From Enterococcus pallens ATCC BAA-351 (lineage in GTDB: Bacteria; Bacillota; Bacilli; Lactobacillales; Enterococcaceae), in the NCBI RefSeq assembly GCF_000407485.1, contig NZ_ASWD01000001.1:1116001-1180000 (forward strand): a stretch of 64,000 nt of DNA. The letters are read 5' to 3'. This document shows, in pieces, positions 43,163-53,034 of this stretch. Below the pieces are notes generated by a model, which saw only the letters and a list, made by a program, of their open reading frames with translations, ran no database searches and was not told the origin of the DNA. The stretch's first letter is position 1, and the number at the start of each line of letters is the position of its first letter. Position numbers and translations under genes: made by a program.

Positions 43163-43993
43163 ATGAAACGAAAACTATTGACGCTCATTCTTTTAATCAC
43201 AGGATTTGGAGTTCTAGGATACCCGTACATTAGTAACTATCTGAATCAGCAAAATGGCACAAAAACATTGAACAACTATCAGCAGTCAGTTGACCAACTT
43301 AGCAAAGAGGAGAAAGCTCAAGAATGGCGAAAAGCGGAAGTCTATAATGAAAATCTGACTGGACAACCTGCTCATGATCCTTTTATTCCTGGATCAGGGA
43401 TTGCGATGCCGCAAAATTACTATAAAGTGTTAAATATTGAGGGGACGATGGGGAAGATTGAAATCCCTAAAATAGCGGTTGAATTACCGATTTATCATGG
43501 GACCAGTGATAAAGTATTAAAAAAAGCGGTCGGACATTTAGAAGGGTCAACGATGCCTGTTGGCGGTACGGGAACGCATGCTGTTTTAACAGGGCATACG
43601 GGTCTTACTAATGCAAGACTATTTACTGATTTAACAGAACTGAAAACAGGAGATCAATTTTATATCACGGTGTTAGAGAAAACATTGGCCTATCAAGTAG
43701 ATCAAATTACCGTTATTGAACCAGAGCAAACTGGACATTTGCGAACCTATAAAGGAAAAGACTATGTAACTCTTATGACTTGTACACCTTATGGGGTTAA
43801 TTCTCATCGCTTATTGGTTCGGGGAAAGAGAGTTCCTTATCAACCAAGTCAAAAACAAAAGGCCCAAAAAGTTGGGTTGACTGAGGAACAGAAAATACTA
43901 ATTTTAACAGCAGTGATTACATCAGTACTCATGTTGATACTAATACTGCTAACAATTCTACGCAATCGTCGATCAGAGAGATTGCATAAATGA
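43163..43993 (+). CDS. srtC: Class C (pilus) sortase
   Basis: A 276-residue membrane-bound transpeptidase that polymerises the pilin. Catalytic residues: His145 (LTGHTGL), Cys207 (TLMTCTPYG) and Arg216 (SHRLLVRGKR). It has an N-terminal membrane helix and a C-terminal one (ILILTAVITSVLMLILILLTIL), as in class C enzymes. A lid-like region (HDPFIPG, residues ~71-77) replaces the usual DPF/W lid motif; DPF is present. It overlaps the next gene's upstream region. Confidence 0.93.
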   Translation: MKRKLLTLILLITGFGVLGYPYISNYLNQQNGTKTLNNYQQSVDQLSKEEKAQEWRKAEVYNENLTGQPAHDPFIPGSGIAMPQNYYKVLNIEGTMGKIEIPKIAVELPIYHGTSDKVLKKAVGHLEGSTMPVGGTGTHAVLTGHTGLTNARLFTDLTELKTGDQFYITVLEKTLAYQVDQITVIEPEQTGHLRTYKGKDYVTLMTCTPYGVNSHRLLVRGKRVPYQPSQKQKAQKVGLTEEQKILILTAVITSVLMLILILLTILRNRRSERLHK

Positions 43994-44025
43994 AATTACG
44001 CTGCATGATAGAAAGGAAGGTGTGT

Positions 44026-47000
44026 ATGATGAGGTGGAACTGGATTAAATGTACTAAGCTATTTAGTTTCTTACTGATTGTGTTACTACTGCTTCAACTT
44101 GTACCGCCGATCGTGCAAGCACAGCAGCAACTATCGAATGAAACAACGATGGCTGAATCAACTAGTGAACAAACTAAAAATACAATTGAACGATCAAATG
44201 AACCAATTGTTAGTAGTGACACAGGTGAACAGCAGGTAAAGAACATAACCGTACCAAGCACAGAAAAAGAAGCAGCCTCAACAAAAGATAGTCAGCAGAA
44301 GGAAAAGGTATCATCCCAACAACGAGCTGGTGAACAGAAGAATTCAAAGGATATATCGCAATTCGTGACTGTCCATGATTGGTCTATCTATCAAGATGTC
44401 AATCAACCACTGTCTCAAACTACACCTGCTAAATCTGGCGAGAATTATACCTTCGATTTTACTTGGTCATTATCAGGCTTGTCTGGGTTACAAGCAGGCG
44501 ATGAGTTCAAACTTAAGTTGCCAGAAAATGAACACTGGGGTTTTTGGTCGGTTGTCTCTAGTACACCTGTGAATTTTACAGCTAAAGTAAAAATTGATGG
44601 CGTAGAAAAAGATGTGATTCTCGGTCAGTGGTATTGGCAGGGGATTAGTGCGACTGAATACGCTATTGTAGTCGAGTTTGGTGCGGGAGTTGAAACAACA
44701 GGACTCGACATCACCTCCATTACAGGAGTAAAGTTTACAATTCCAGATTCTTTGAAAAATCAAACCGTCATTGGGGAAGACAAAATTCAACAGGTGACCT
44801 TTGGTGGTAGCGCAAAAACCATCAAGTTTGAAAAGCTGAATGAGGAGCCTAATAAAGGCTATGAATTCAAATATTCACCCAATCAGTCAAACAATAATAT
44901 TATTTATGATATCAATGTCAATTTGGCGAATGCAATTGAATTAGGGGGAGATTATGTCAATTGGGATGATAATCCAACTGGTTTTTATTTAGATGGTAGT
45001 TATCGTAACTATTGGGGAGAAAAGATATCAAAGCTGGATTCTCAGATGTACGTTGAAGATCAATTAGATCCACAGGTAGTTGTCAACAGTTTAGATATTT
45101 CAGCATTGGCTTATCGACCGATTCAAATGGATGCAGATATTCATAATCAGCAAAAGGGTGGAATAACAGATGGATATGCTGTTTATCGCTCTTATGTCTT
45201 GAAAGATAATGGACTTGGGCCAGTGTATCGACAGGCAGGTGGAGCTGAGGATGTTCAGCTACCTAAAAGTGAGTATTCATTTATTAAATTGGAACAGGAA
45301 AACATGTCAAAAACAGAATTTCGTCACGCAATCCAGACGAATCCGTATCAATACGGGATCTATGAGGAAAAGATCAATGATCAGCCCGTTCGTACAATTA
45401 TGATTAATTTTGGAAATGTATCGGAAAAAAATGATCGAATTCCTTCCTTGAGTCAAATGACAGATACACAATATGCAGCAGGAACACGGACGATTACACG
45501 GAAATCTAGTAATACCAATGTACAGGTGCCAGAGTTCGCTGTAAAAGCGGCTGACTTTTGTATTCGTAATAATCTAAATTCAGAAGACCAACGTGAATGG
45601 CTGGAGGATTATTTTACATTGGTCTACGGGGATTCCAACGTAGTGGACGGTCAAGCCCTTACGTATAATATCTCGATGAATTTGGGGTATCGACCAGAAG
45701 ATATTCAGTATGATGATAAGGGAGATCCCATAGCAAAACAGAATACGGCTCATCTTTGGTATAAATATGAAGCTGGGGGCTTACGCACAGATTTTGAAGA
45801 AGGTACTACGCTTCCGGTCAAGGCGGAGGGAACCGTAAAAAATCCTTATGGTGAAATTGCGATTAATGCAAGTACTGCTCGATTAGTCAAGCTAGACCAA
45901 GATACGTATGAACCAATGAATGACGTTGCCTTCAGACTTGAAAAGGAGACAAGTAATAATCAGTGGGACGCGGTGGGCACGTATACTACAGAAAATTATA
46001 AAGAATTAAAAGGTGTTATTCAAACGGGCGTTTTAGAGGATGGGACGTATCGTTTCGTCGAAGTCACCACTCCTGAAGGTTACGATAAAACCCTTTCGAT
46101 AAATTACGATAAAGTTTTGAAAGAAGTAGTTTCTGAAAAATTTGAGATTTCTGCTAGTAGTAACGGACAAATGGTTTATGTCTATAATAAAAAGAAAGCC
46201 CAAGCCCAGTATCGCGAACAACATTGGGTTCAAAGTGAAGGAACTGGAGAAAGCCAGTCTGATTTCTCTCTCCGCTTGGAAGAATCAAAGGTGGGGTTTG
46301 TAGGAGAAACAGTGGAAGGTATACCCAAAAATTTTGTTGGGTACCAGTACAAAGATATTGAGGGAATGACTGTAAAATCAGGTGAAGTCACAACCGCTGC
46401 TGATGGTACATTGGTCTTAAAACTTTATTACGTCAAGGACGATGAGGCTATTCCTTTCACTATCAACAAATTAGATGCCTTCAATCAGCCAATGCCCTCA
46501 GTGAATGATGTGGGGGAACCCTTGGCACAAGGGGCTGCTGTGTTCGATGTCTATTTGCTGGTGGGCTGGCCTGATAGTGGAGGCAGTCCAGCTAATATGA
46601 GCCCCCCATCAGCTTATGATAGCGAAGATAAAAAATATCAAAACGCTTATTGGCAACGATTGACTACCGATGAGAATCCTGTTGAAACTGACGCTTTAGG
46701 CCGAATTCGGCTGGATGTTCCATTGGAAGAAAATGGAAATCCGAGAACCTTCGCATTGGTGGAAAGAACAGTCACTTATCCTCATTACGAGCAGTTGTCG
46801 GAAAACAAAGTTTGGTGGGTCTTGTGGACAGGGGACGGCAATAATACGCCATTGGGGAAATTCTCTGGAATTCAGACTGTGGGGGACAATTATTCCGACA
46901 CGGGCTTTGGTGTTGATCAAAGTGATAAGAGTCAAGAACTTTATATCAAAAATCGGTTAACACCGTTGACTGAGCATTTTAAAGTTTATAAATATGATGA

Positions 47001-47943
47001 GGATAAAAAAACGGCCTTAAAGAGTATTCCTAGTGGTCCAAATGTTAACTTTGTTTTGTACAACTACCTTGGTGGTAGTGATCTATCCGGGTTGAAGATA
47101 AAACCTGGTAGTACTGGCAGTGAGGTGTATTGGAACAAATTGGGGGATTATTGGGGCGAGGATGATGCCAGCATTAAATTGTTCAATGTCCAAGCTTCAA
47201 AAGAAGATTCGTATTATGCATTAGTTGAGCAAAATAATTATCATCCAGGGTATCAATTGCCGACTGGTCATTGGACTTTTAAATCAACCGCCAATAATGA
47301 AAAAGGCTATCACCTAGCTGATTTTAATTATCATGGAGCCGATGATCCTGGTCTGATAACACCTGACGACCCTGATAACCCTGAACCAGGACACTATGTC
47401 TTACTAAACCAAAAGAAGAGTGTCGATTTTTCATTCTGGAAAATTAATCCAGAAGAAAAGCGGCTTGCGTTGGCTCAGTTTGAGCTCTATCAGATTGATC
47501 CAGAAAATCCTGATGGTGATCAAGATCCTACGAAACCCAATACACGATGGAAACTATTGGATCAGGCAGTGAGCCAAGACGGCGGAACAAATCACGGAAA
47601 GGTAACTTTTTCTAGCTTAAAAGCAGGAGATTATCTCTTGCTCGAAAAAAAATCTCCTGAAGGTTATGAATTACCAGGAGGCTGGTGGACGTTTACGATT
47701 GATCCAACAGGTGCAACTATTCAAGCTCAAATAAAAAATCTAACCGGTCATGGAGACTATCAACCAGCATTTTCAATAAACGCCAATGATGAAGTCCCTC
47801 ACAGTGTACAAAATTTTCGTAAAATGACGATTCCTAGAGCTGGGAGAGCTGGTTTGATTCTGCCGACAGTATTGGGGATTGTTATAGTGGGATTAGGTAT
47901 TTTGACCGCTATATACAAACCTAAGAAATCAAAAATAGACTAA
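44026..47943 (+). CDS. Large pilus tip/adhesin-like surface protein with unusual IPRAG anchor
   Basis: A 1305-residue surface protein. Signal peptide (LFSFLLIVLLLLQLVPPIVQA), a Ser/Thr/Gln-rich stretch, an adhesin-like N-terminal half (~120-600) with collagen-binding-type folds (FDFTWSLSGLSGLQAGDEFK), then several SpaA/Cna_B-type domains (ARLVKLDQDTYEPMNDVAFR; GDYLLLEKKSPEGYELPGG) with E-boxes. At the end IPRAG replaces LPXTG, followed by a hydrophobic helix and KPKKSK. I chose ATG 44026 (GGAAGG RBS). It is the likely tip protein of the pilus. Confidence 0.85.
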   Translation: MMRWNWIKCTKLFSFLLIVLLLLQLVPPIVQAQQQLSNETTMAESTSEQTKNTIERSNEPIVSSDTGEQQVKNITVPSTEKEAASTKDSQQKEKVSSQQRAGEQKNSKDISQFVTVHDWSIYQDVNQPLSQTTPAKSGENYTFDFTWSLSGLSGLQAGDEFKLKLPENEHWGFWSVVSSTPVNFTAKVKIDGVEKDVILGQWYWQGISATEYAIVVEFGAGVETTGLDITSITGVKFTIPDSLKNQTVIGEDKIQQVTFGGSAKTIKFEKLNEEPNKGYEFKYSPNQSNNNIIYDINVNLANAIELGGDYVNWDDNPTGFYLDGSYRNYWGEKISKLDSQMYVEDQLDPQVVVNSLDISALAYRPIQMDADIHNQQKGGITDGYAVYRSYVLKDNGLGPVYRQAGGAEDVQLPKSEYSFIKLEQENMSKTEFRHAIQTNPYQYGIYEEKINDQPVRTIMINFGNVSEKNDRIPSLSQMTDTQYAAGTRTITRKSSNTNVQVPEFAVKAADFCIRNNLNSEDQREWLEDYFTLVYGDSNVVDGQALTYNISMNLGYRPEDIQYDDKGDPIAKQNTAHLWYKYEAGGLRTDFEEGTTLPVKAEGTVKNPYGEIAINASTARLVKLDQDTYEPMNDVAFRLEKETSNNQWDAVGTYTTENYKELKGVIQTGVLEDGTYRFVEVTTPEGYDKTLSINYDKVLKEVVSEKFEISASSNGQMVYVYNKKKAQAQYREQHWVQSEGTGESQSDFSLRLEESKVGFVGETVEGIPKNFVGYQYKDIEGMTVKSGEVTTAADGTLVLKLYYVKDDEAIPFTINKLDAFNQPMPSVNDVGEPLAQGAAVFDVYLLVGWPDSGGSPANMSPPSAYDSEDKKYQNAYWQRLTTDENPVETDALGRIRLDVPLEENGNPRTFALVERTVTYPHYEQLSENKVWWVLWTGDGNNTPLGKFSGIQTVGDNYSDTGFGVDQSDKSQELYIKNRLTPLTEHFKVYKYDEDKKTALKSIPSGPNVNFVLYNYLGGSDLSGLKIKPGSTGSEVYWNKLGDYWGEDDASIKLFNVQASKEDSYYALVEQNNYHPGYQLPTGHWTFKSTANNEKGYHLADFNYHGADDPGLITPDDPDNPEPGHYVLLNQKKSVDFSFWKINPEEKRLALAQFELYQIDPENPDGDQDPTKPNTRWKLLDQAVSQDGGTNHGKVTFSSLKAGDYLLLEKKSPEGYELPGGWWTFTIDPTGATIQAQIKNLTGHGDYQPAFSINANDEVPHSVQNFRKMTIPRAGRAGLILPTVLGIVIVGLGILTAIYKPKKSKID

Positions 47944-48290
47944 TAGTTAGTGGTGGTTTCCTAGGTGAAATTTTTCGAGTTGTAAGGACTTTATAGATAT
48001 CAGGTTAGATTGTAATTGGCAGTGCTTAGATCAAGCCTTCATAGGAGTGGGAGCTCAATTTTATAACTTGAAAGGTTTGAAACGGAAAAGTGAAGAAGAA
48101 CTTCTAGCGGTATTTTAAGAAGCAGCTTAGTAAAGAAGATGACGCTTTTGAGCGACTATCTTGTTGTTTCGCAGGGCATGATGTGCCGAAAAGTCAATAG
48201 AGATTATGGCAAATATCGTTCACTTGTGATATGGGAGCCGTGTCATAGGCGGCTCTAAGTCATATAGTGTTGTTTTAATCAAATTACCTT
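47944..48290. other. Intergenic region after the pilus operon
   Basis: About 350 bases. A stretch near 48020-48120 is open for ~30 codons but has no start codon. I see no supported gene. Confidence 0.4.
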
Positions 48291-48319
48291 AAGGAAACGC
48301 TTTGGCGTTTCCTTTTTTT
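48291..48319. terminator. Terminator between pilus locus and RpiR gene
   Basis: GGAAACGC / GCGTTTCC stem with a 4-base loop and seven T; convergent position between the pilus operon and the minus-strand regulator. Confidence 0.85.
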
Positions 48320-48366
48320 GCATAATTTGAATGTAAATGTCTGATAGGACGTTTACATGGTTTTTA

Positions 48367-49134
48367 CTACAGTTCGGGCTGCTCTGTTGCCAGCAGTTCT
48401 TTACTAGCCAATTCGATAATTAATTGAACCAAACTCAGCATGTTGATCCGTGAATTCACATCAGTTTCATTATAGGTTAAGGGCAAGTCATTGCTAAACA
48501 AGCAATAATCGGCTAATTTTTCGGTTTGTTTCGTTCTTTCTGAGGTAATCAAAATGGTTTTGGCCTGATTTTTGCGGCTATTGTCGAAAACCTCTTGATA
48601 AATTTCCGTGGGTACATTGACTGAAGTGATCAAAATAGTCGAGCCTGGCTGAATCGTGCGGCTGATACTTTTTACCAAATGCAGATCCTCAACCAAAATA
48701 CATCGGCGATTCAGCGTGTTTAAAACGGTGTGCAAATATTTGGCAGGGATCGAACTAAGACTTCGGCCGTGAATGTACAGGGGCTGGTCGTTGCAAAGCA
48801 GCTGTACGATCGTATGAAGCTGATCCAGTGGCGCAAAGGTCAAAAAATACTTGAAGTCATTGATTTGCTGGTCAATTTGTTCACGAAAAACGGTATGACG
48901 TTTCTTCTCCAGCGCCAATTCACTTTTGATTAAATATTTCAGTTCGCTAAAGCCGGCTAATCCCAGCTTTTGACAAAAACGGACGACGATGGTGTCTGAT
49001 ACAAACAATTTGCTGGCTAAGTCATGCAGGTTCATCCGTGCAATCAGACTCAGATTTTCTTGAATATATTGCAGCATCGCTCGTTCATTTTCTGACAGGT
49101 TTTCTACCTCCAGCTTTGCAAAGAGCTTATTCAT
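48367..49134 (-). CDS. RpiR/MurR-family regulator (second of a tandem pair)
   Basis: A 255-residue regulator. The N-terminal HTH_6 (LSENERAMLQYIQENL, LASKLFVSDTIVVRFCQKLG) is followed by a SIS phosphosugar-binding domain (residues ~100-240; QPLYIHGRSLSSIPAKYL, STILITSVN). The SIS core is less conserved than in its neighbour. The start at 49134 follows GGAGGG and overlaps the end of the upstream regulator gene by 8 bases. Probably controls the divergent maltose-type operon with its paralogue. Confidence 0.88.
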   Translation of the reverse strand: MNKLFAKLEVENLSENERAMLQYIQENLSLIARMNLHDLASKLFVSDTIVVRFCQKLGLAGFSELKYLIKSELALEKKRHTVFREQIDQQINDFKYFLTFAPLDQLHTIVQLLCNDQPLYIHGRSLSSIPAKYLHTVLNTLNRRCILVEDLHLVKSISRTIQPGSTILITSVNVPTEIYQEVFDNSRKNQAKTILITSERTKQTEKLADYCLFSNDLPLTYNETDVNSRINMLSLVQLIIELASKELLATEQPEL

Positions 49135-49906
49135 GAGTGTCTCCCTCCTTTGAAGCAAGATAGGCTTTGAAAATTGTATCAATCACAAAGAATATGGGCA
49201 GCCGTGAAGTGAACTCCGTATTCTTATTTTGTCGCGGTCGTCCGAAGAAGCGAAAATTCAGATCAGCGATGGTGGCCAAAACGTTATCGGTATAAGGGGT
49301 GATCGCAGCTACAGTAGCGCCCCGCATCTTGGCTAGGTTAGCCATACGAATCGTTGGCTCATAGGTTCCGCTGCAGCTAATGACAAACAGCACATCTTGA
49401 TCGGTCAAAGTTTCAGCAATGTGAAAGGCCAAACGGGAGGCTTCGTAGCGGTAGACATTTTGCCGACCATAGGAAAACAACATCTTTTCCCAGTAGTCCA
49501 GCACCCGTGCTGAAATGCCGCCGCCGCTATAAAGATGGATGTGCTTGGTACTATTTAACAGCTCAATCATTTGATAAACACTCTGTTCTTTCATTAACAG
49601 CAGGGTGTTTTCGATGTCCTGTGACAGCTCCTGCAGCAGTGCCGCATCCTGCTTCTGCTCAGGTGGCGGTTGCAGAATTGAAGAGTTGGCTTGCTTCATT
49701 AAATATTTTAATTCGCTATAGCCAGACAAGCCGATTTTTTTGCAGAAGCGCAAGATCGTGGTGGTGGAAACGGCCAGCTGTTCCGCCAATTCACGAATGG
49801 TCGCTGCTTCAACTACCTGAGGATGAGTATAAATATATTGCAAAATGAGTTGCTCGTTGGGGTTTAGGCTGGTCATGGTTTGATTGTCTAAGATATCAGC
49901 TAACAT
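49127..49906 (-). CDS. RpiR-family regulator (GlvR-like)
   Basis: A 259-residue regulator with HTH_6 (LNPNEQLILQYIYTHPQVV; LAEQLAVSTTTILRFCKKIG) and a SIS domain (HIHLYSGGGISARVLDYWEK; DVLFVISCSGTYEPTIRMA). In Bacillus and relatives, GlvR-type RpiR proteins activate glvA/malA operons in response to phosphorylated maltose. It is divergent from the GH4 gene, which supports this role. Confidence 0.9.
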   Translation of the reverse strand: MLADILDNQTMTSLNPNEQLILQYIYTHPQVVEAATIRELAEQLAVSTTTILRFCKKIGLSGYSELKYLMKQANSSILQPPPEQKQDAALLQELSQDIENTLLLMKEQSVYQMIELLNSTKHIHLYSGGGISARVLDYWEKMLFSYGRQNVYRYEASRLAFHIAETLTDQDVLFVISCSGTYEPTIRMANLAKMRGATVAAITPYTDNVLATIADLNFRFFGRPRQNKNTEFTSRLPIFFVIDTIFKAYLASKEGDTHE

Positions 49907-49939
49907 CTGATCGCTCCTTTATTGTTTAGTCTATTTGAA

Positions 49940-50018
49940 ATTTGTTACATATTGTGTGACAAATCACTAGATTGGTGATCGCTTAGTAAAATAATACAGG
50001 ATATTGTATTCGTTTTCA
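49940..50018 (+). promoter_or_regulatory. Operator-like repeat and cre site before the GH4 gene
   Basis: TGTATTCGTTTTCA (50005-50018) fits the cre consensus with one mismatch and overlaps a weak -35; a -10-like TATATT lies at 50038-50043. Upstream, ATTTGT (49940-49945) and ACAAAT (49959-49964) form an inverted repeat that could bind an RpiR protein. Together they suggest CcpA repression with RpiR control. Confidence 0.55.
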
Positions 50019-50092
50019 ATCGGTGGCATAGTAAGACTATATTAAATGGCCATTAATAATAAAACGAGTTCAAGCTAAGGGGAATGTAAATC

Positions 50093-51418
50093 ATGAGAGA
50101 ATTTAACGTATGTATCGTCGGTGGAGGCAGCACCTTCACTTTAGGATTTTTGAAATCATTTGTTCGAATGAAAAAGGACTTTCCACTAAAAAAATTAGTG
50201 TTGTTTGATATTGATCAGGAGCGTCAGGATGTCGTCGGCAAATTTGGTGACATTTTGTATCGGGAACAATTTCCAGAGCTGGACTTTTCTTATACGACTG
50301 ACAGCAAGGAAGCCTATGAAGGCATGGATTTTGTGTTTATGCAAATGCGGGCAGGCGGGTTGCCGATGCGGGCACAGGATGAGCACATCCCATTAAGTAT
50401 GGGAATGGTTGGTCAGGAAACCTGTGGAGCAGGAGGCATGGCTTATGGCTTACGTTCGATTGTTGAAATGATTAAGGCCGTTCATGAAATTCGGGAATAT
50501 GCACCGGATGCGTGGATTTTAAATTACTCTAATCCGGCAGCCATCGTGGCCGAGGCGTTGCGCCGAGAATTTCCAGCGGATCACCGTATTTTAAATATTT
50601 GCGATCAGCCGGAAAATGTTGTTCGCTCATGCAGCCGCTTGCTAGGCTGTTCTTGGGAGGATTTGGACCCTGTTTACTTCGGCTTGAATCACTACGGCTG
50701 GTTCACCCACATTTATGACAAACATACCGGAGAGGATTTATTGCCGAAGATTAAAGAACTAATCAAGAAGCAAGGGTTTCTGCCGCAGGATGCCGAGCAG
50801 CGTGATCCTTCTTGGCTGGATACCTATGGCATGGTGGAAACCATGATGAAGGACTTCCCAGAATTTTTACCGAATACCTATGATCAATATTATCTGTATC
50901 CTGATTACAAAGCAGAGACCTTAGATCCTAACTTTACGCGGGCAGATGAAGTCATGGCCGGTCGGGAAAAACGGGTGTTTGCAGAATGCGAGGAAATTAT
51001 TGCTGCCGGAACCTTGGGAGACAAGTTTGATGACATTAGTGATGCCCACGCGGAAATGATGATTGAAGTAGCTGTAGCAATTGCCTTCAACAAAAACAAT
51101 CGGCATATTTTAATTGTTGAAAATAATGGAGCAATTGCCAACATCCAAGACGATGCGATGGTAGAGGTAGTCTGTGAATTAGGTGCTAATGGCCCGCGTC
51201 CAATGGGAGTCGGCAATATCCCGCAATTTTATCTAGGTCTATTGGTCAACCAAGTCTCCAGCGAAAAGCTTTTAGTGGATGCTTATTATGAAAATTCTTA
51301 CCAGAAAGCGCTAGAGGCCTTCACTCTGAACCGTTTAGTCAACGATGGGAAAAAAGCACGCAAGGTTTTGGATGCTTTAATCGAAGTCAATCAAGGTATG
51401 TGGCCTGAGTTACGATAA
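50093..51418 (+). CDS. glvA: GH4 6-phospho-alpha-glucosidase (GlvA/MalH-like)
   Basis: A 441-residue NAD- and metal-dependent glycosidase that hydrolyses maltose 6'-phosphate and related 6-phospho-alpha-glucosides. Seen: the NAD motif VGGGSTFTLGF, the metal ligands Cys170 in NICDQPEN (as in GlvA, Cys171) and His200 in GLNHYGW, and SMGMVGQETCGAGG near the substrate site. Length equals B. subtilis GlvA. It is followed closely by an EIICB transporter that would supply the phosphorylated disaccharide. Confidence 0.92.
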   Translation: MREFNVCIVGGGSTFTLGFLKSFVRMKKDFPLKKLVLFDIDQERQDVVGKFGDILYREQFPELDFSYTTDSKEAYEGMDFVFMQMRAGGLPMRAQDEHIPLSMGMVGQETCGAGGMAYGLRSIVEMIKAVHEIREYAPDAWILNYSNPAAIVAEALRREFPADHRILNICDQPENVVRSCSRLLGCSWEDLDPVYFGLNHYGWFTHIYDKHTGEDLLPKIKELIKKQGFLPQDAEQRDPSWLDTYGMVETMMKDFPEFLPNTYDQYYLYPDYKAETLDPNFTRADEVMAGREKRVFAECEEIIAAGTLGDKFDDISDAHAEMMIEVAVAIAFNKNNRHILIVENNGAIANIQDDAMVEVVCELGANGPRPMGVGNIPQFYLGLLVNQVSSEKLLVDAYYENSYQKALEAFTLNRLVNDGKKARKVLDALIEVNQGMWPELR

Positions 51419-51444
51419 AGCCGGCGAGGCGAGGAGGAAAAGCA

Positions 51445-52962
51445 ATGAAAAAGAATAAAATAATGGATTTTTTCTCGACATTAGGTAGCAGCTTGATGAT
51501 GCCCATCGCCGCTTTGGCAGCCTGTGGGATTCTCTTAGGAATCTCAGGGGCTTTGCTGAAGGATCAGGTGGTGGCAGCATTGCCGTTTTTGGAAAATCCG
51601 GCTGTTTTTTATGTCATCGATACGCTGCGCACCATTTCCGGGGTTGTGTTTACTTTAATTCCTGTGCTGTTTGCGATTTCGATTTCGTTGGGGATGGCTA
51701 AAGAGGACAAGGGGATTGCTGCATTTGCTGGTTTTATTGGCTATTATACGTTTTTGGTAAGTGCCAGTACGGTGGTGAATTCTGGCTTTGGCAATTTTGA
51801 TTCGCTGCGAGTTGCCCCGATTTTGGGTGTCGAGACGATTGATATGGGAGCAGTTGCCGGCATCTTAACAGGGATTATTGTGGCCTTTTTACACAATAAA
51901 TACCACAAAATTCAATTTCCAGTAGCGATTGCCTTTTATGGAGGGAAACGATTCGTTGCTATTGTGGTCATTTTGGTTATGGGTCTCTTGGGACAAGTTG
52001 CCCCGTTTGTTTGGCAGCCGATTTCAGCCGGAATTACGGCTTTAGGTACGCTGATTGGCAGCGCCGGTTCATTGGGGGTCTTCTTCTTTGGATTCCTGGA
52101 ACGCCTGCTGATTCCGACAGGGCTGCATCATGTGTTGAATAGTATCTTCCGAACCACTGCGGTAGGTGGCGTGTACGAAGGAGTGGAAGGCTGCTTGAAT
52201 ATCTTCCTGCAATTCTTTGACAAGGTGGATATTGATACGCTGCGTCCGTTTACGCAATTTTTAGGGCAGGGAAAAATGCCGTTTATGATGTTCGGTTTGC
52301 CGGCAGCGGCATTAGCTATTTATCGTTCCAGTCCTTCTGAGAAAAAGGATCGGGTGAAAGCATTGATGATTGCCGGTGTGGCTGCCAGCATTATTTCTGG
52401 AATCACTGAACCGTTGGAATTCTCCTTTATGTTCATTGCACCACTGCTGTTTTTGTTCCATGCGTTTATGGGTGGAGTATCCTTCTTGTTAATGTCGGTT
52501 CTAGGCGTAGCAATCGGAAATACTGGCGGCGGTTTAATTGATTATATTGTATGGGGTGTCATGCAGCCAGGCTCACGCTGGTACATGGTGCTGGTAGTGG
52601 GACCAATTTATGCTGTGCTTTACTATTTTGTCTTCAAGAAATATTTAACGGCGAAAAATCTGTCGATTGATGTTGCGGAGGAAATTGATGAGGATGAACC
52701 AGTTGCGGGTGCTCCGGTGGAGGGTGAAGATTCCTTGGCACTGCAGGTCATTGCCGGCTTAGGCGGACGTGAGAATATTAAGGTGGTCAATAATTGTATT
52801 TCTCGCTTGCGGGTAGATGTTGATGACATGAATCTGGTGCAGGAAAATATTCTGAAGCAAACGGGAAGTATGGGGATCATCAAACCTTCAGATACCCATA
52901 TCCAAGTAGTTTATGGACCGAAAATTGAAAAAATTGCCGATGCCGTTCGCAAGGCGTTGTAG
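51445..52962 (+). CDS. PTS EIICB transporter, maltose/alpha-glucoside type
   Basis: A 505-residue PTS transporter of the glucose superfamily. An N-terminal EIIC domain (ten helices; FGFLERLLIPTGLHHVLNSI, GITEPLEFSFMFIAPLL) is fused to a C-terminal EIIB (VVNNCISRLRVDV, phosphocysteine near residue 451). There is no EIIA domain, so a cytoplasmic glucose-type EIIA must serve it. It pairs with the GH4 enzyme, as GlvC does with GlvA. Confidence 0.92.
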   Translation: MKKNKIMDFFSTLGSSLMMPIAALAACGILLGISGALLKDQVVAALPFLENPAVFYVIDTLRTISGVVFTLIPVLFAISISLGMAKEDKGIAAFAGFIGYYTFLVSASTVVNSGFGNFDSLRVAPILGVETIDMGAVAGILTGIIVAFLHNKYHKIQFPVAIAFYGGKRFVAIVVILVMGLLGQVAPFVWQPISAGITALGTLIGSAGSLGVFFFGFLERLLIPTGLHHVLNSIFRTTAVGGVYEGVEGCLNIFLQFFDKVDIDTLRPFTQFLGQGKMPFMMFGLPAAALAIYRSSPSEKKDRVKALMIAGVAASIISGITEPLEFSFMFIAPLLFLFHAFMGGVSFLLMSVLGVAIGNTGGGLIDYIVWGVMQPGSRWYMVLVVGPIYAVLYYFVFKKYLTAKNLSIDVAEEIDEDEPVAGAPVEGEDSLALQVIAGLGGRENIKVVNNCISRLRVDVDDMNLVQENILKQTGSMGIIKPSDTHIQVVYGPKIEKIADAVRKAL

Positions 52963-52986
52963 CTATTTTTAACTAAGTAAATGAGG

Positions 52987-53034
52987 AAGAGCAGTGTGGG
53001 ATTGTGTGCCAAAAAATCCTAGACTGCTCTTTTT
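52987..53034 (+). terminator. Terminator after the EIICB gene
   Basis: AAGAGCAGT / ACTGCTCTT stem closing a longer loop, then five T. Confidence 0.75.
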
